Below are positions 1 to 9,006 of a DNA stretch of 64,000 bases, piece by piece. The translations under genes were made by a program, and so were the position numbers. This DNA comes from RZZS01 sp964491785 (lineage in GTDB: Bacteria; Pseudomonadota; Alphaproteobacteria; Micavibrionales; Micavibrionaceae): NCBI GenBank assembly GCA_964491785.1, contig CAZBGS010000003.1, forward strand, positions 124,001 through 188,000, read 5' to 3'. The notes under the pieces are model-generated. The model saw only the letters and a list, made by a program, of their open reading frames with translations. It did no database searches and was not told the origin of the DNA. How positions within the stretch are numbered: the first letter of the stretch is position 1; each line of letters begins with the position of its first letter.

Positions 1-1416
1 TATCACATCGTCGAACGGCAAAGCCCTGTCGCCGATGATCTGCCCCTGCTCATGCCCCTTGCCGGCAATGACAAGCACATCTCCTTCTTCAAGATCGCGA
101 ATTGCCGTCCTGATAGCCTCGGCCCTGTCTCCTATCTCGCGGGCGCCGGGCGCGGCATCGAGCATCGCCTTTCTGATCATGGCCGGATCTTCGGAGCGGG
201 GATTGTCGTCGGTGATAATCATCTCGTCCGCCAGTTCCGCCCCGATCCTGCCCATGACCGGACGCTTGCCCGGATCGCGGTCTCCCCCGCAACCGGCCAC
301 GCAAACCAGCCTCGACTTAGTATGCGGCCTCAGTGATTTGAGAACGTTCTCCAGAGCATCCGGCGTATGGGCGTAATCGACATAGATGGCCGCCCCTTTC
401 GGATGTCCTCCGATAAATTCAAGCCTTCCCGGCGCGCCCTTCAGCGTTTCCGCCGCGGCAAAAAAGGTTTTTTCCAGATCCCTGTTATCAGGCTCTCCCG
501 ACATCGCGAGTCCGAGAGCGCAAAGAACGTTCATGGTCTGAAAACTGCCGGCCAGCGGCACGTTCAGCGGAACCCTCCGCCCGGACACCTCAAGCTCCAT
601 ACTGTAACCCCTTGGCTGGGTTGTAACGGACAGAACTTTCAAAAAACTTGCATTCCTGCCGTAATCGATAAGCCTCAATCCGCGGCGCGAGACGATTTCT
701 TTAAGTTCTGCAAACTCGGGAATATCCGCATTCAGAACCGCGGTGCCACCATCGACAAGAATTTCGGAAAAAAGTCTTTTCTTGGCGGCAAAGTAATTTT
801 CTTCAGTCCCGTGATAATCAAGATGATCCCGTGTCAAATTGGTAAATCCCACCGCGCCGATGCGCACGCCGTCCAGCCGATACTGGTCAAGTCCGTGGCT
901 GGAGGCTTCCATCGCCAGATGCGTCACTCCGGCGGCGGCCAGATCGGCCATCTCCGCATGCAGTTTCACCGGATCGGGCGTGGTAAGCGAACCCGAACGG
1001 CTGAACGGCCCCGACTGGACGCCAAGCGTCCCAAGACTGGCTGCCGTAAAGCCCGCGGCTTCCCAAAGCTGGCGGGTAAAGTGAACTATCGAAGTCTTGC
1101 CGTTGGTTCCGGTCACCGCGACAACCCTGCCCGGCTGCTGCCTGTAAAATCTGGAAGCCATCAGTGAAAGCGACCGGCGAGGATTATCCGCCGTCACCAG
1201 CACCGCTCCGGTAGCATCTTCCGGCAGCACCGTTCCCGATGGCGCGAGAACATAGATTGCGCCGTTGCGGATCGCATCGCCGATATACTTCCTGCCGTCG
1301 CTTTTGTTTCCAGGCAAAGCAGCGAACAGATAGCCTTTCTTCACCGCACGGCTGTCAAGAGTCACACCTTTGACTTTTGCGGCAATATCATTCAGTTCCA
1401 GATCGGTAAGAGGCAA
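1..1416 (-). CDS. murE: UDP-MurNAc-L-Ala-D-Glu:meso-DAP ligase, C-terminus off the window
   Basis: Cytoplasmic Mur ligase that adds meso-diaminopimelate to UDP-MurNAc-dipeptide in peptidoglycan synthesis. The minus strand reads the ATP-binding loop GTNGKTS, a Mur central domain with EASSHGL, and near the window edge DNPRSEDP, the signature of DAP-adding rather than lysine-adding MurE. Only roughly the last 15-20 residues should be missing, cut by the window start. I choose a TTG start at 1416 because AAGGAG lies seven bases before it; an in-frame ATG at 1434 has no spaced Shine-Dalgarno. The gene overlaps the end of ftsI, so the two are probably translationally coupled in the mra/fts/mur cluster. 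Confidence 0.95.
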   Translation of the reverse strand, partial: MPLTDLELNDIAAKVKGVTLDSRAVKKGYLFAALPGNKSDGRKYIGDAIRNGAIYVLAPSGTVLPEDATGAVLVTADNPRRSLSLMASRFYRQQPGRVVAVTGTNGKTSIVHFTRQLWEAAGFTAASLGTLGVQSGPFSRSGSLTTPDPVKLHAEMADLAAAGVTHLAMEASSHGLDQYRLDGVRIGAVGFTNLTRDHLDYHGTEENYFAAKKRLFSEILVDGGTAVLNADIPEFAELKEIVSRRGLRLIDYGRNASFLKVLSVTTQPRGYSMELEVSGRRVPLNVPLAGSFQTMNVLCALGLAMSGEPDNRDLEKTFFAAAETLKGAPGRLEFIGGHPKGAAIYVDYAHTPDALENVLKSLRPHTKSRLVCVAGCGGDRDPGKRPVMGRIGAELADEMIITDDNPRSEDPAMIRKAMLDAAPGAREIGDRAEAIRTAIRDLEEGDVLVIAGKGHEQGQIIGDRALPFDDVI

Positions 1417-3157
1417 GATGCTTCTCCTTTTCATCCTTGTGGATATATTTCTTAAGCGAATCTACCAACTTGTCGTCATCGCCCGGCACGCCTTTGATCC
1501 CGAGCAGCGTACCGGTAGACGCTATTACCCTTGCAACCGCGGGAGCGGCAACCCAACCGCCCGTGGCATAACCGAAACTTTTCTTGTTGCCTTTCGGCTC
1601 GTCGATCATGATCAGAACCACGAACACCGGATCATCCGCAGGAAAAATCCCGACAAAAGAAGACAGAAGGCGTTTGCGGTCATACCCCCGTCCTCCGGTT
1701 TTCTCTGCCGTTCCGGTCTTCCCCCCCACCTGATAGCCACGAACGTCGGCCTTTGATCCCGTACCGTCCGTGACTACCAGACGCATCAACTGGCGCATCC
1801 TATGGGCTGTTTGCGGCTTAACTATGCGTAATTCATTGTTCTTGGTGGCATTACGGTGGCCGCCCGCCATCTTTTTGGCAGAATTAAGGAAAGTGGGGCG
1901 AACATACGTGCCATCGCCGGCAATTGTCGCCACTGCCGAAGCGATCTGTAGCGGCGATACAGCCACCCCATGGCCATAAGAAGCAGTTAGAGTGTTGATC
2001 TCCCGCCACGGCTGCGGCACCAGAGGCTTTCCGTTTTCAGGAATCCCGGTGTAATCAGGCGCTGACAACAGACCGAGATCGCCATAGAATTTTTTAAGGA
2101 ATTCGGTACCCACCCGCTCGCCGATCATGGCCGAGCCGATATTCGACGAAAGCATGAACACTTCAGGCAGGTTTAAAATCCGGTTTTCCGGGTGAAAGTC
2201 GCTGATTGTATGCCTTCCTCTGACCAGAGGTTGACGAACGTCAAAAGTCTCGGAAAACTGCGGATCATCACGTTCGATATGGGCGGCCATCGAGAAAATC
2301 TTGAAAATCGAACCCGCCTCGAAAACCCCCAGAGTGACATTATTGAAAAGCTCGCTGCTCGAAGCCTTGCCGGGATCATGAGGATCGAAATCAGGCAGGG
2401 AAACGGCAGCCATCACTTCGCCGTTTCTGACATCCAAAATAACCCCCGCCCCGCCGGCAGCGTTGAATTCCTTGATCGCCCTGGCCATTTCCCGGCGCAG
2501 GAAATATTGCAGCCGCAAATCTATGCTAAGGCTTACCGGCTCCACTCCTTGCGCAAGCTTCTCGTTCAGTCCCCTCTCGATACCTGAAAGTCCGTTACCG
2601 TCGATATCGGCGAACCCAACGATATGCGAGACGAGATTGCCCTGCGGATAGATCCTGCGCGGCTCGGTTTTAAAGTTCAGGCCAGGCTCTCCGATTTCAA
2701 GAACTTTTGCCTGTTCTTCCGGAGTAAGATTTCTGGCTATCCATACAAAACGGCGCTTCCCGGTAAGTTTTACGAGAGTTTCGGCATAGGAGAGCCTTGG
2801 AAAAATTTTGACAAGTTCCCTCGCCGCCGCCTCGGCATCCAGTATCACCGCCTGATCTGCATAAAGGGATGCCGTCCTTAGCGTAGTAGCCAGCAGGACG
2901 CCGTTACGGTCGGTAATATCCGCCCTGAGATTGGGTTCGCGCCTTTCCTCAACCGGAGCGACAATCGCATTGCCGCGAATTCTTTCCAGATCTCCTTGCA
3001 GAACGGTCAGATCGAAAGCCTTAACCCCGATCAGAAGATAAGCGAAAATAAATACTACCCCGGCAAACATCAGACGTCCGCGCGCTATCTCCAGCGCCGA
3101 GCTTTTGAATCCTGCCAGACTCATTGTCTTTCTATTGGCGGAAGGCGTACGGTTCAT
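1388..3157 (-). CDS. ftsI: Septal peptidoglycan transpeptidase FtsI (PBP3)
   Basis: Class B penicillin-binding protein that cross-links septal peptidoglycan in the divisome; 589 residues, a normal length. One membrane anchor lies near residues 29-47, then a PBP dimerisation domain, then the transpeptidase domain. The catalytic serine motif is S283-I-F-K286, the SxN motif is SSN 337-339 and the KTG motif is KTGTAEK 480-486, all intact. The start overlaps the ftsL stop as ATGA and the end overlaps murE, which indicates a tightly coupled division operon. Confidence 0.96.
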   Translation of the reverse strand: MNRTPSANRKTMSLAGFKSSALEIARGRLMFAGVVFIFAYLLIGVKAFDLTVLQGDLERIRGNAIVAPVEERREPNLRADITDRNGVLLATTLRTASLYADQAVILDAEAAARELVKIFPRLSYAETLVKLTGKRRFVWIARNLTPEEQAKVLEIGEPGLNFKTEPRRIYPQGNLVSHIVGFADIDGNGLSGIERGLNEKLAQGVEPVSLSIDLRLQYFLRREMARAIKEFNAAGGAGVILDVRNGEVMAAVSLPDFDPHDPGKASSSELFNNVTLGVFEAGSIFKIFSMAAHIERDDPQFSETFDVRQPLVRGRHTISDFHPENRILNLPEVFMLSSNIGSAMIGERVGTEFLKKFYGDLGLLSAPDYTGIPENGKPLVPQPWREINTLTASYGHGVAVSPLQIASAVATIAGDGTYVRPTFLNSAKKMAGGHRNATKNNELRIVKPQTAHRMRQLMRLVVTDGTGSKADVRGYQVGGKTGTAEKTGGRGYDRKRLLSSFVGIFPADDPVFVVLIMIDEPKGNKKSFGYATGGWVAAPAVARVIASTGTLLGIKGVPGDDDKLVDSLKKYIHKDEKEKHLASYRSGTE

Positions 3158-3627
3158 CTGCGCCCCCCGCTAAGGTTTTTCAGGAGTTTCTGGAAATCAT
3201 CGGTTTCAGTATTGGTTTCCTGGGGAGGCATTGCCGGAACTGGCAGTCTGGAGGGAATAACGGGAACGGTGGCATGAACCGGACGAAGGCGATAGCCTTC
3301 CGATGCTTCGGGCTTGCCGGCCGGAATGGTTGGTTCCTCGACATCAGGGAGATCGCCGGCGCCTGCGATAAGTGCCGCCGGAGCTGGATCTTCCATATCG
3401 AGATACTCGCGGGCCAGCTTTTCCAGCCTCGCCGGATGGTTCAGGTAATCCCACTCCGCATGCAATGTGCGGATGGCGTCCTTTTCGCTTTTGATCTTTA
3501 CCTCGAATGATGCCACCTCGCCTTCGGCGCGGTGAACTTCCTGCGAAACGGAATAAAGCATCGCCCCGGCAAATATCGCACTGACCAGCGAAAACAACGC
3601 CGAGATTCTCAAACCCCGCCGCCTCAT
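3154..3627 (-). CDS. ftsL: Cell division protein FtsL-like
   Basis: Short bitopic membrane protein of 157 residues placed exactly where ftsL sits, between rsmH and ftsI, with ATGA overlaps on both sides. It has a basic N-terminus, one membrane segment near residues 7-27, then a predicted coiled coil. The stretch W-x-x-L-N-x-P-x-R-L-E-x-L-A (about residues 59-73) is typical of alphaproteobacterial FtsL. The Pro-rich C-terminal tail of about 70 residues is longer than usual. The expected role is to bridge FtsB/FtsQ and activate FtsW-FtsI. The call rests on position, topology and the LNxPxRLE segment. Confidence 0.85.
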   Translation of the reverse strand: MRRRGLRISALFSLVSAIFAGAMLYSVSQEVHRAEGEVASFEVKIKSEKDAIRTLHAEWDYLNHPARLEKLAREYLDMEDPAPAALIAGAGDLPDVEEPTIPAGKPEASEGYRLRPVHATVPVIPSRLPVPAMPPQETNTETDDFQKLLKNLSGGRR

Positions 3628-4592
3628 CCGGCACCCCCCGATCTCGCCGCGGCAGGAGTCCGGGTACGAACCGCCACCCGCAACCTTGCCGAACGGGCCC
3701 TGGGGTTACGCCTGATCTCCTCCTCCGAAGGCTGAATAGCTTTTTTGGAGAGCAACCTGAAAGCAGCCTCGCCTTCCATTGCGCCGCCGACGGGCATATG
3801 CCTTGAGGCCCGCGGCTTGTTGCCGCTTCTATCAAGCATGAAATCCTTCACCAGCCCGTCTTCGAGCGAATGGAACGATACCACTACAAGCCTGCCGCCC
3901 GGAGAAAGCACTCTCTCCGCCGCCTCCAGCCCGCGGCGAAGCTCGCCAAGCTCGTCGTTTACGGCTATGCGCAGCGCCTGAAAGCAGCGCGTCGCCGGAT
4001 CCTGAAGATCGGCTTTCGATTTGGGCACCACGCTCCTGATGATTTCCGCAAGCCTGCCCGTAGTAACTATTTTCTCCGTCGCCCTCTCCCTGACAATCGC
4101 GGCGGCAACCTTGCGGGCGTATCTTTCCTGACCCAACTTTCTGAAAATTTCCTCAAGCTCGCGCTCCCCGGCACTGCCCACCAGATCCGCCGCCGACATT
4201 TCCGTGCCCGAATTGTCCATACGCATATCCAGCGGCCCGTCGAACCTGAAAGAAAAACCCCTCGCCGGATCATCTATCTGCATCGACGACACCCCGATAT
4301 CGAGAACCACCCCGTCGACCTTTTCATAGCCGCAGGCGGCGGCCAGAACATCAAGCTCTCCAAAACGGCCATGCACCACCTCCAGCCCCGAAACCTTCCC
4401 GGCCAAGCCGGAAACCACCGCAGGATCACGGTCGATCCCCAGAACCCTTACATCCCGGGCGCTCCCCAGTATCGCCCTCGAATACCCGCCAGCCCCGAGC
4501 GTCCCATCGATAAACGTTTCACCGTTCACAGGAGAAAGCACCTCAAGCACCTCCGCAAGCATCACCGGAATATGCGGGGCGGAATCGCTCAT
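3624..4592 (-). CDS. rsmH: 16S rRNA (cytosine(1402)-N(4))-methyltransferase
   Basis: RsmH (MraW) methylates N4 of C1402 in the 16S rRNA decoding centre. The protein of 322 residues begins MSDSAPHIPVML, the family's conserved opening (HIPVML), followed by the SAM loop GTLGAGGYS and the DIGVSSMQIDDPARGFSF block. The reading frame is open upstream to 4682, but the start at 4592 forms an ATGA overlap with mraZ and matches the family N-terminus. The stop overlaps ftsL by four bases. Confidence 0.96.
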   Translation of the reverse strand: MSDSAPHIPVMLAEVLEVLSPVNGETFIDGTLGAGGYSRAILGSARDVRVLGIDRDPAVVSGLAGKVSGLEVVHGRFGELDVLAAACGYEKVDGVVLDIGVSSMQIDDPARGFSFRFDGPLDMRMDNSGTEMSAADLVGSAGERELEEIFRKLGQERYARKVAAAIVRERATEKIVTTGRLAEIIRSVVPKSKADLQDPATRCFQALRIAVNDELGELRRGLEAAERVLSPGGRLVVVSFHSLEDGLVKDFMLDRSGNKPRASRHMPVGGAMEGEAAFRLLSKKAIQPSEEEIRRNPRARSARLRVAVRTRTPAAARSGGAG

Positions 4593-5044
4593 ACCCGGCC
4601 CCCCTTCGGAAGCGTCAGCCCCTTGGCGCGGACATTGCCCCTCGCCTCCGACTGTCGGCGCTTGAGCGCCGCAGGTTCCCATATCTGAAATTTATGCCCC
4701 AGACCGACAAAAGCAGCCTGATCGACGACCCCGGCATGCTCCATCAGATCGACAGGAAGAACGATCCGGCCCTCGCCGTCGAAAGGTAAAGGCACGGCTT
4801 CCCCGAAAATGGCCGTCGCCATATCGTCCTGCTCCTCCGAGAAAAGCGCGAACTGATCAAGGCGCTCGCCAAGCTCGGCCATCATACCGAACGAGAACCC
4901 CTCAAGAGCCGAATGCAGATGAGAACGCACCAGCACCACCCCCTGGAAAGACTGCCCGGCAAGCGCCGCACGAAACCCGGCAGGCACGGAAACCCGTCCC
5001 TTTTTGTCGATTTTGTTCACAAATGTTGAAAGAAACAACGACAC
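4589..5044 (-). CDS. mraZ: Transcriptional regulator MraZ
   Basis: First gene of the division/cell-wall cluster, 151 residues with the two tandem AbrB-like half-domains of MraZ: one after KIDKKGRVSVP near residue 11, the second at FDGEGRIVLP near residue 88. MraZ binds TGGG-type direct repeats in its own promoter and represses the cluster. The start is GTG, reading MSLFLSTFVNKID. A three-repeat operator-like array overlaps the promoter about 75-100 bases upstream, which fits autoregulation. Confidence 0.95.
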   Translation of the reverse strand: MSLFLSTFVNKIDKKGRVSVPAGFRAALAGQSFQGVVLVRSHLHSALEGFSFGMMAELGERLDQFALFSEEQDDMATAIFGEAVPLPFDGEGRIVLPVDLMEHAGVVDQAAFVGLGHKFQIWEPAALKRRQSEARGNVRAKGLTLPKGGRV

Positions 5045-5116
5045 GCCCGGTAAACCTTTGCCTTTCCTGCTTTCTCTGGAATTCCGACCCCTAAACCGGG
5101 CCGGTCTGGATTATTA

Positions 5117-5141
5117 TGGGATAGCATGGTATTGTATGGTC
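5117..5141. promoter_or_regulatory. Three-repeat MraZ-type operator
   Basis: Three direct repeats TGGGA, TGGTA and TGGTC begin at 5117, 5127 and 5137 with exactly five bases between units, the 10-base periodicity known for MraZ boxes. They lie on the strand opposite to mraZ and overlap the -10 of its promoter, so binding would block initiation. Repeats two and three deviate by one base from TGGG. Confidence 0.6.
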
Positions 5142-5158
5142 AGTCAATCAAGTGTCAA
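5131..5158 (-). promoter_or_regulatory. Near-consensus sigma-70 promoter of the mra/fts/mur cluster
   Basis: On the minus strand TTGACA (5158-5153) is followed after 16 bases by TACAAT (5136-5131), about 90 bases upstream of the mraZ GTG. The -35 is perfect and the -10 matches five of six. Confidence 0.7.
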
Positions 5159-5452
5159 GTTAACTTCTTAATTAACCACATAAAAACATTACTTTTCTAA
5201 CATAAAATTCTTGAATAATCACCGAGCCGTAAGAAGTTAATAAAACCAACGACTTCTCTTGGTTTTTTCACAACCGCAAAAAGTGTGTTCCTAAACTGTT
5301 TTCAAAATATCCAGGATCTTATCCACAGCGATATTTTTTATAGGCTGCTTGAGAAAAAATTAAGTATAACTTTGGCTTTTCTGCTAAAGTGCTATTTCAG
5401 CTAAGTTTTTGATATTTTTAGTGAAAAATAGCTTGATTTTATTTGTTCCGTT
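5159..5452. other. AT-rich gap with one DnaA box
   Basis: Non-coding, strongly AT-rich stretch upstream of the mraZ promoter. A perfect TTATCCACA DnaA box lies at 5319-5327. I see no second good box and no origin-type cluster. Nothing else is recognisable. Confidence 0.4.
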
Positions 5453-5647
5453 ATGGTAAACAGTTTTCATAACGGAGCAACTCTTAGTGTGGGGCATAAA
5501 AAAATGATGTTAATTCCGTTCTTACTTTTGGCACTTGCTTTTAATGGCGGCCTGTATCTGGGCACGATCCTATTCTCGGCTTATCACGCCGCCACCAAAA
5601 GCAAACTGTTCTACAGCGAAGAAGGCTTCCGCCGCGGCTGCTGCTAG
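5453..5647 (+). CDS. Possible small membrane protein
   Basis: Open frame of 64 codons with one hydrophobic segment near residues 18-44 and a CC C-terminus. I do not recognise it. The first ATG has no Shine-Dalgarno; an internal ATG at residue 18 or 19 would leave a single-span peptide of about 46 residues. It lies between the mraZ promoter and the rnpB terminator. It may not be a gene. Confidence 0.3.
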   Translation: MVNSFHNGATLSVGHKKMMLIPFLLLALAFNGGLYLGTILFSAYHAATKSKLFYSEEGFRRGCC

Positions 5648-5673
5648 ACAAAATCAATTCAACGTGTGGGGGT

Positions 5674-5714
5674 AAAAAAAGGAAAAGCCGTCCATTTTCG
5701 AAGGGACGGCTTTT
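5674..5714 (-). terminator. Intrinsic terminator of rnpB
   Basis: An 11-bp perfect stem (5683-5693 with 5704-5714) reads on the minus strand as AAAAGCCGTCC, a 10-base loop and its complement, followed by CCTTTTTTT. It lies just beyond the rnpB 3' end. Confidence 0.85.
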
Positions 5715-5724
5715 CAAATTTAAA

Positions 5725-6083
<359 letters not shown>

Positions 6084-6111
6084 AATAGATTTGCTGCCCG
6101 CGCCGAAGAAA

Positions 6112-6837
6112 TCAAGTTAAAAATTGATTTTTTAAGTGCGGCATTATTTTCAAGATCAGTCCGGCCATGCGCCGCCTTGAAAGCCCGCCTTCCTCCATGC
6201 CCCCGCAACCAAAAGCCTCCGGTGCATAATGCTGTCTGAAGGCATGCAGCCTGTCCTCAAAATCCGTTTCAGGATCGTAGCCTAGCGCAATAAGCGCAGT
6301 GTCCATATCAACTGCCTCACCATGTATATCCTCCGGCCAGATCCCGACCCCCTCCCCGGCAAGCCTCCTCCAGTCAAACAGTTCACCTGGATCTTTTTTG
6401 CGCCCCGGCGCGACATCGGAATGACCCAGCACGTTTTCTGCTTTAATATCATGCAGATGCATAATTTTCTTACAAAGAAAGATCAACGAATGCATCTGCG
6501 TGTCAGGAAATGGTTCATAGCCCAGTTCATGTCCGGGATTTACCAGTTCTATGCCGATTGACCTTGAATTTATGTCCCTCTCCCCGCGCCAGTATGACCT
6601 CCCGGCGTGCCAAGCCCTCATGCTATCATCGACAAATCGGGTAACCGTCCCGTCCCTATCGATCATATAATGCGGACTTATACGCCCGGCTTTGCTGTCC
6701 GTTGTATTATTCAGGTAGTAAGCTGCCGCCTCTTCGCCTGAATAAGTCCCTGTATAGTGCATGATAATCATCTCCGGCCTGACGCCGCCCGGCCTCGGCT
6801 CGAAATTGGGTGAAGGACGAAAAACGATATCAACCAT
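6112..6837 (-). CDS. N-acetylmuramoyl-L-alanine amidase (amidase_2, AmiD/AmpD-like)
   Basis: Zinc amidase that cuts the bond between MurNAc and L-alanine; 241 residues without a signal peptide. Family features are IIMHYTG (zinc His 27), ISPHYMIDRDG, AWHAG, the IGIELVN strand and LGHSDVAPGRKKDPG, which supplies the second zinc His and the Asp. The C-terminal part after about residue 175 looks like the small helical peptidoglycan-binding region of AmiD. No lipobox is visible, so it may act in the cytoplasm on recycled muropeptides like AmpD. Its start overlaps the end of the upstream transporter by eight bases, so they are probably coupled. Confidence 0.88.
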   Translation of the reverse strand: MVDIVFRPSPNFEPRPGGVRPEMIIMHYTGTYSGEEAAAYYLNNTTDSKAGRISPHYMIDRDGTVTRFVDDSMRAWHAGRSYWRGERDINSRSIGIELVNPGHELGYEPFPDTQMHSLIFLCKKIMHLHDIKAENVLGHSDVAPGRKKDPGELFDWRRLAGEGVGIWPEDIHGEAVDMDTALIALGYDPETDFEDRLHAFRQHYAPEAFGCGGMEEGGLSRRRMAGLILKIMPHLKNQFLT

Positions 6838-8110
6838 ATCTTTCCTCCTTAACCCTTGTCAGCAGCAGCAATCCGGAAATCCAGAACAGGAGTATAGTGC
6901 TCAGCCCCGCCAGTTGCGAATTGAACGCCTGCGTGGCCAACCCGTACATAAGCGGCCCGAGAAAGGCGATTGATTTGCCGGTAAATGCATAAAGCCCGTA
7001 GGTCTGCGCGACCATACCCGCAGGAGCAAGACGCCCCGCAAACGATCTGCTGGCCGCCTGCGCCGGGCCGACGAAAATCCCGAGCACCACGGCAAGCATC
7101 ATGAACATCATTTTTTCTGTCGTCATCAATACCAGAATTCCGCTTATAACAAGTCCGGCAAGTGCGGCGATAATGGTATTCTTTGATCCCGCCCTGTCAT
7201 CCAGAAACGCAAAGCCAAGCGCCCCGATTCCCGCAGAAACATTCATCGCCACGGCAAAAATGAGAATCTCCTGAAAATCCATGCCGTAAACCCCCGCCGC
7301 GAAAAGGCCGCCGACCACAAAAAGCGTATTAAGTCCGTCCCTGTACAAAGCGCTCGCCACAAGGAACGTCGCCAGATTGCGATACCGCCTGATCGAAAGC
7401 AGAGTGTGCTTTAACCCCTCGATCCCGAGCCTGATACTTTGCGAAATCCCCAAACCGCTTTTCGGCACGTCCTGCGTACACACGAAAAGCGGAACGCTGA
7501 ACAGCCCGAACCACAATGCAACCAGAACCGTACTAAGCCTGATATTAACTGAATCGCTCTCCGGAACCGGCAGAACCGGATCCATCCCGCCAAACCCCAC
7601 CAGAAGAAAAAGCGTCGCCGCAAGGCAGGCAAGCCCCCCGAAATACCCGATCCCCCATGCCCATCCCGACACCCGCCCGATCATCCCCCTTGGCGCGACA
7701 TCCGGCAGCATGGCGTTATAAAAGATTATCGCCAGCTCAAACGCGGTATTAGCCACAGCCACCAGCGCAAGCGCCAGAATAATTCCGCGCCCCTCCGCCC
7801 CCGGCGGCACCAGAAACAGCAGCAGGCAGCAGACGATAACCAGCATGGTCAGTACTGCGACCCACCTTTTGCGCGCCCCGTAATTATCTGCAACCGCCCC
7901 CAGAACCGGCCCGCAAACCGCCACCGCAAAACCGGATAGCGATACCGCGTAACTCCAGTAAGCGCTGCCCGATGTCTCGTCGCCGACCACGCCGCGGGCG
8001 AAAAATACACTATAGACAAATGTGATGATGACCGTGTTAAACGCCGAATTGGCCCAGTCGTAGAAACACCAGGATGACAGCGATTTTATTGCTCTGACTT
8101 TCTTTTGCAC
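6830..8110 (-). CDS. MFS transporter, UMF1/Atg22-like family
   Basis: Multi-spanning inner-membrane transporter with about 12 hydrophobic segments. The N-terminal block SWCFYDWANSAFNTVI and the loop GAVADNYGARKRW are hallmarks of the UMF1 branch of the major facilitator superfamily. The substrate is unknown. The frame is open to an ATG at 8188, but the extra residues are not membrane-like and family members begin just before the YDWANS segment, so I favour the GTG at 8110; the longer form cannot be excluded. It is coupled to the downstream amidase, and transport linked to cell-wall recycling is only a guess. Confidence 0.85.
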   Translation of the reverse strand: MQKKVRAIKSLSSWCFYDWANSAFNTVIITFVYSVFFARGVVGDETSGSAYWSYAVSLSGFAVAVCGPVLGAVADNYGARKRWVAVLTMLVIVCCLLLFLVPPGAEGRGIILALALVAVANTAFELAIIFYNAMLPDVAPRGMIGRVSGWAWGIGYFGGLACLAATLFLLVGFGGMDPVLPVPESDSVNIRLSTVLVALWFGLFSVPLFVCTQDVPKSGLGISQSIRLGIEGLKHTLLSIRRYRNLATFLVASALYRDGLNTLFVVGGLFAAGVYGMDFQEILIFAVAMNVSAGIGALGFAFLDDRAGSKNTIIAALAGLVISGILVLMTTEKMMFMMLAVVLGIFVGPAQAASRSFAGRLAPAGMVAQTYGLYAFTGKSIAFLGPLMYGLATQAFNSQLAGLSTILLFWISGLLLLTRVKEERYG

Positions 8111-8232
8111 AGGTTGAAATCCATTATGTAAAAAAAATTCTGGACAGGCTCTGCGTTCTTTTGCTACAAATCCAGCTAAATCATACATACGCTTGCTTTA
8201 CCGATCCAGAACCGGATCTAGGAGATTGTCAC

Positions 8233-8769
8233 ATGAAGAGACTTTTGGCGACCGTTTTCCTTCTGGCCATATCCTTTACACCGGCTCAGGCCAAGGAAGA
8301 GCAGATAACCGACCTGATCGCCCAAAAGAATCTTGAAATGAAAAAAGTCCTTAATCAGGACAAGCGCACCCTTTCGGCAATCAACTACCTGCACAAGCAC
8401 ATCAGCGACGACGCCCGCTTCCGTCTCACGGTAAACAATCCCGTTCTGCCGATAGACAGTAAGCAGACCTTTGAAATGAACAAAGAGGCTTACATCAACA
8501 CCTATATCCAGGGCACCAACTATATCGACGATTACGAATTCGACATCGACACAGTCAGCGTAAAAATGGATCTGGAATCGGCAGAAGCCATTACTGAAGA
8601 CATCCTTGTCGAACGCGGCGAAATGCTTAACCCCTACAATCTCGAAGCCCCCGGCAAACAGTTCGTGAGCCGCACCCGCTGCACGACCCGCCACAAGGTA
8701 ATAGACGGAGAACTGGTTTCCAAAGGCGGCTCATGCCACACCGACGTTTCGTTCGAGGAAGAAATTTAA
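8233..8769 (+). CDS. Secreted CX17C-family protein, copy 1
   Basis: Unrecognised exported protein of 178 residues. A signal peptide (KRLLATVFLLAISFTPAQA) ends near residue 20. The start at 8233 has TAGGAGA upstream and the signal peptide directly after it. The mature part is alpha/beta-like. It shares with the protein at 10804 an N-x-P...P segment, a later DYE block and an ERG-E/M-M block, and ends with two cysteines exactly 17 residues apart (RTRC ... GSCHTDVSF), as do the proteins at 9007 and 10804. The spacing suggests a periplasmic disulfide hairpin. Function unknown. Confidence 0.8.
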   Translation: MKRLLATVFLLAISFTPAQAKEEQITDLIAQKNLEMKKVLNQDKRTLSAINYLHKHISDDARFRLTVNNPVLPIDSKQTFEMNKEAYINTYIQGTNYIDDYEFDIDTVSVKMDLESAEAITEDILVERGEMLNPYNLEAPGKQFVSRTRCTTRHKVIDGELVSKGGSCHTDVSFEEEI

Positions 8770-8784
8770 AAACATCATCCCGCG

Positions 8785-8881
8785 ACACGCCTTAAGGCGT
8801 GTTCATCTGCCGCTATGACGTGATTTACCTGATCGTTCATTCTCTAGCTCTGAGCTCAGAGCCTGTTGCATCTGGGCAACA
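8785..8881. repeat. Cluster of three small hairpins between two secreted-protein genes
   Basis: Three inverted repeats in a row: ACACGCC/GGCGTGT with a TTAA loop (8785-8802), a 16-base perfect palindrome GCTCTGAGCTCAGAGC (8847-8862), and TGTTGC/GCAACA (8864-8881). None has a T-tract, so these are RNA structure or short palindromic repeats rather than proven terminators. Confidence 0.45.
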
Positions 8882-9006
8882 CCATTTCCCATTAAATTTT
8901 CATTTCTTTCAAAAAGAATGATATGTAAATTGATTGTTTACCATATGTAAAGCTAATTCAGGCCAAATTGTACCTATTGTTTTTTAACTATAGGAAAGGA
9001 AATCCG

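Noticed and set aside
367..1167. Open frame opposite to murE
   Set aside because: MurE motifs read on the minus strand cover the same bases.
5319..5327. DnaA box as part of a replication origin
   Set aside because: Only one perfect TTATCCACA was found, with no cluster and no origin-linked genes nearby.
8847..8862. 16-base palindrome as a regulator operator
   Set aside because: No promoter can be placed over it and no regulator gene is near; listed only as a hairpin.
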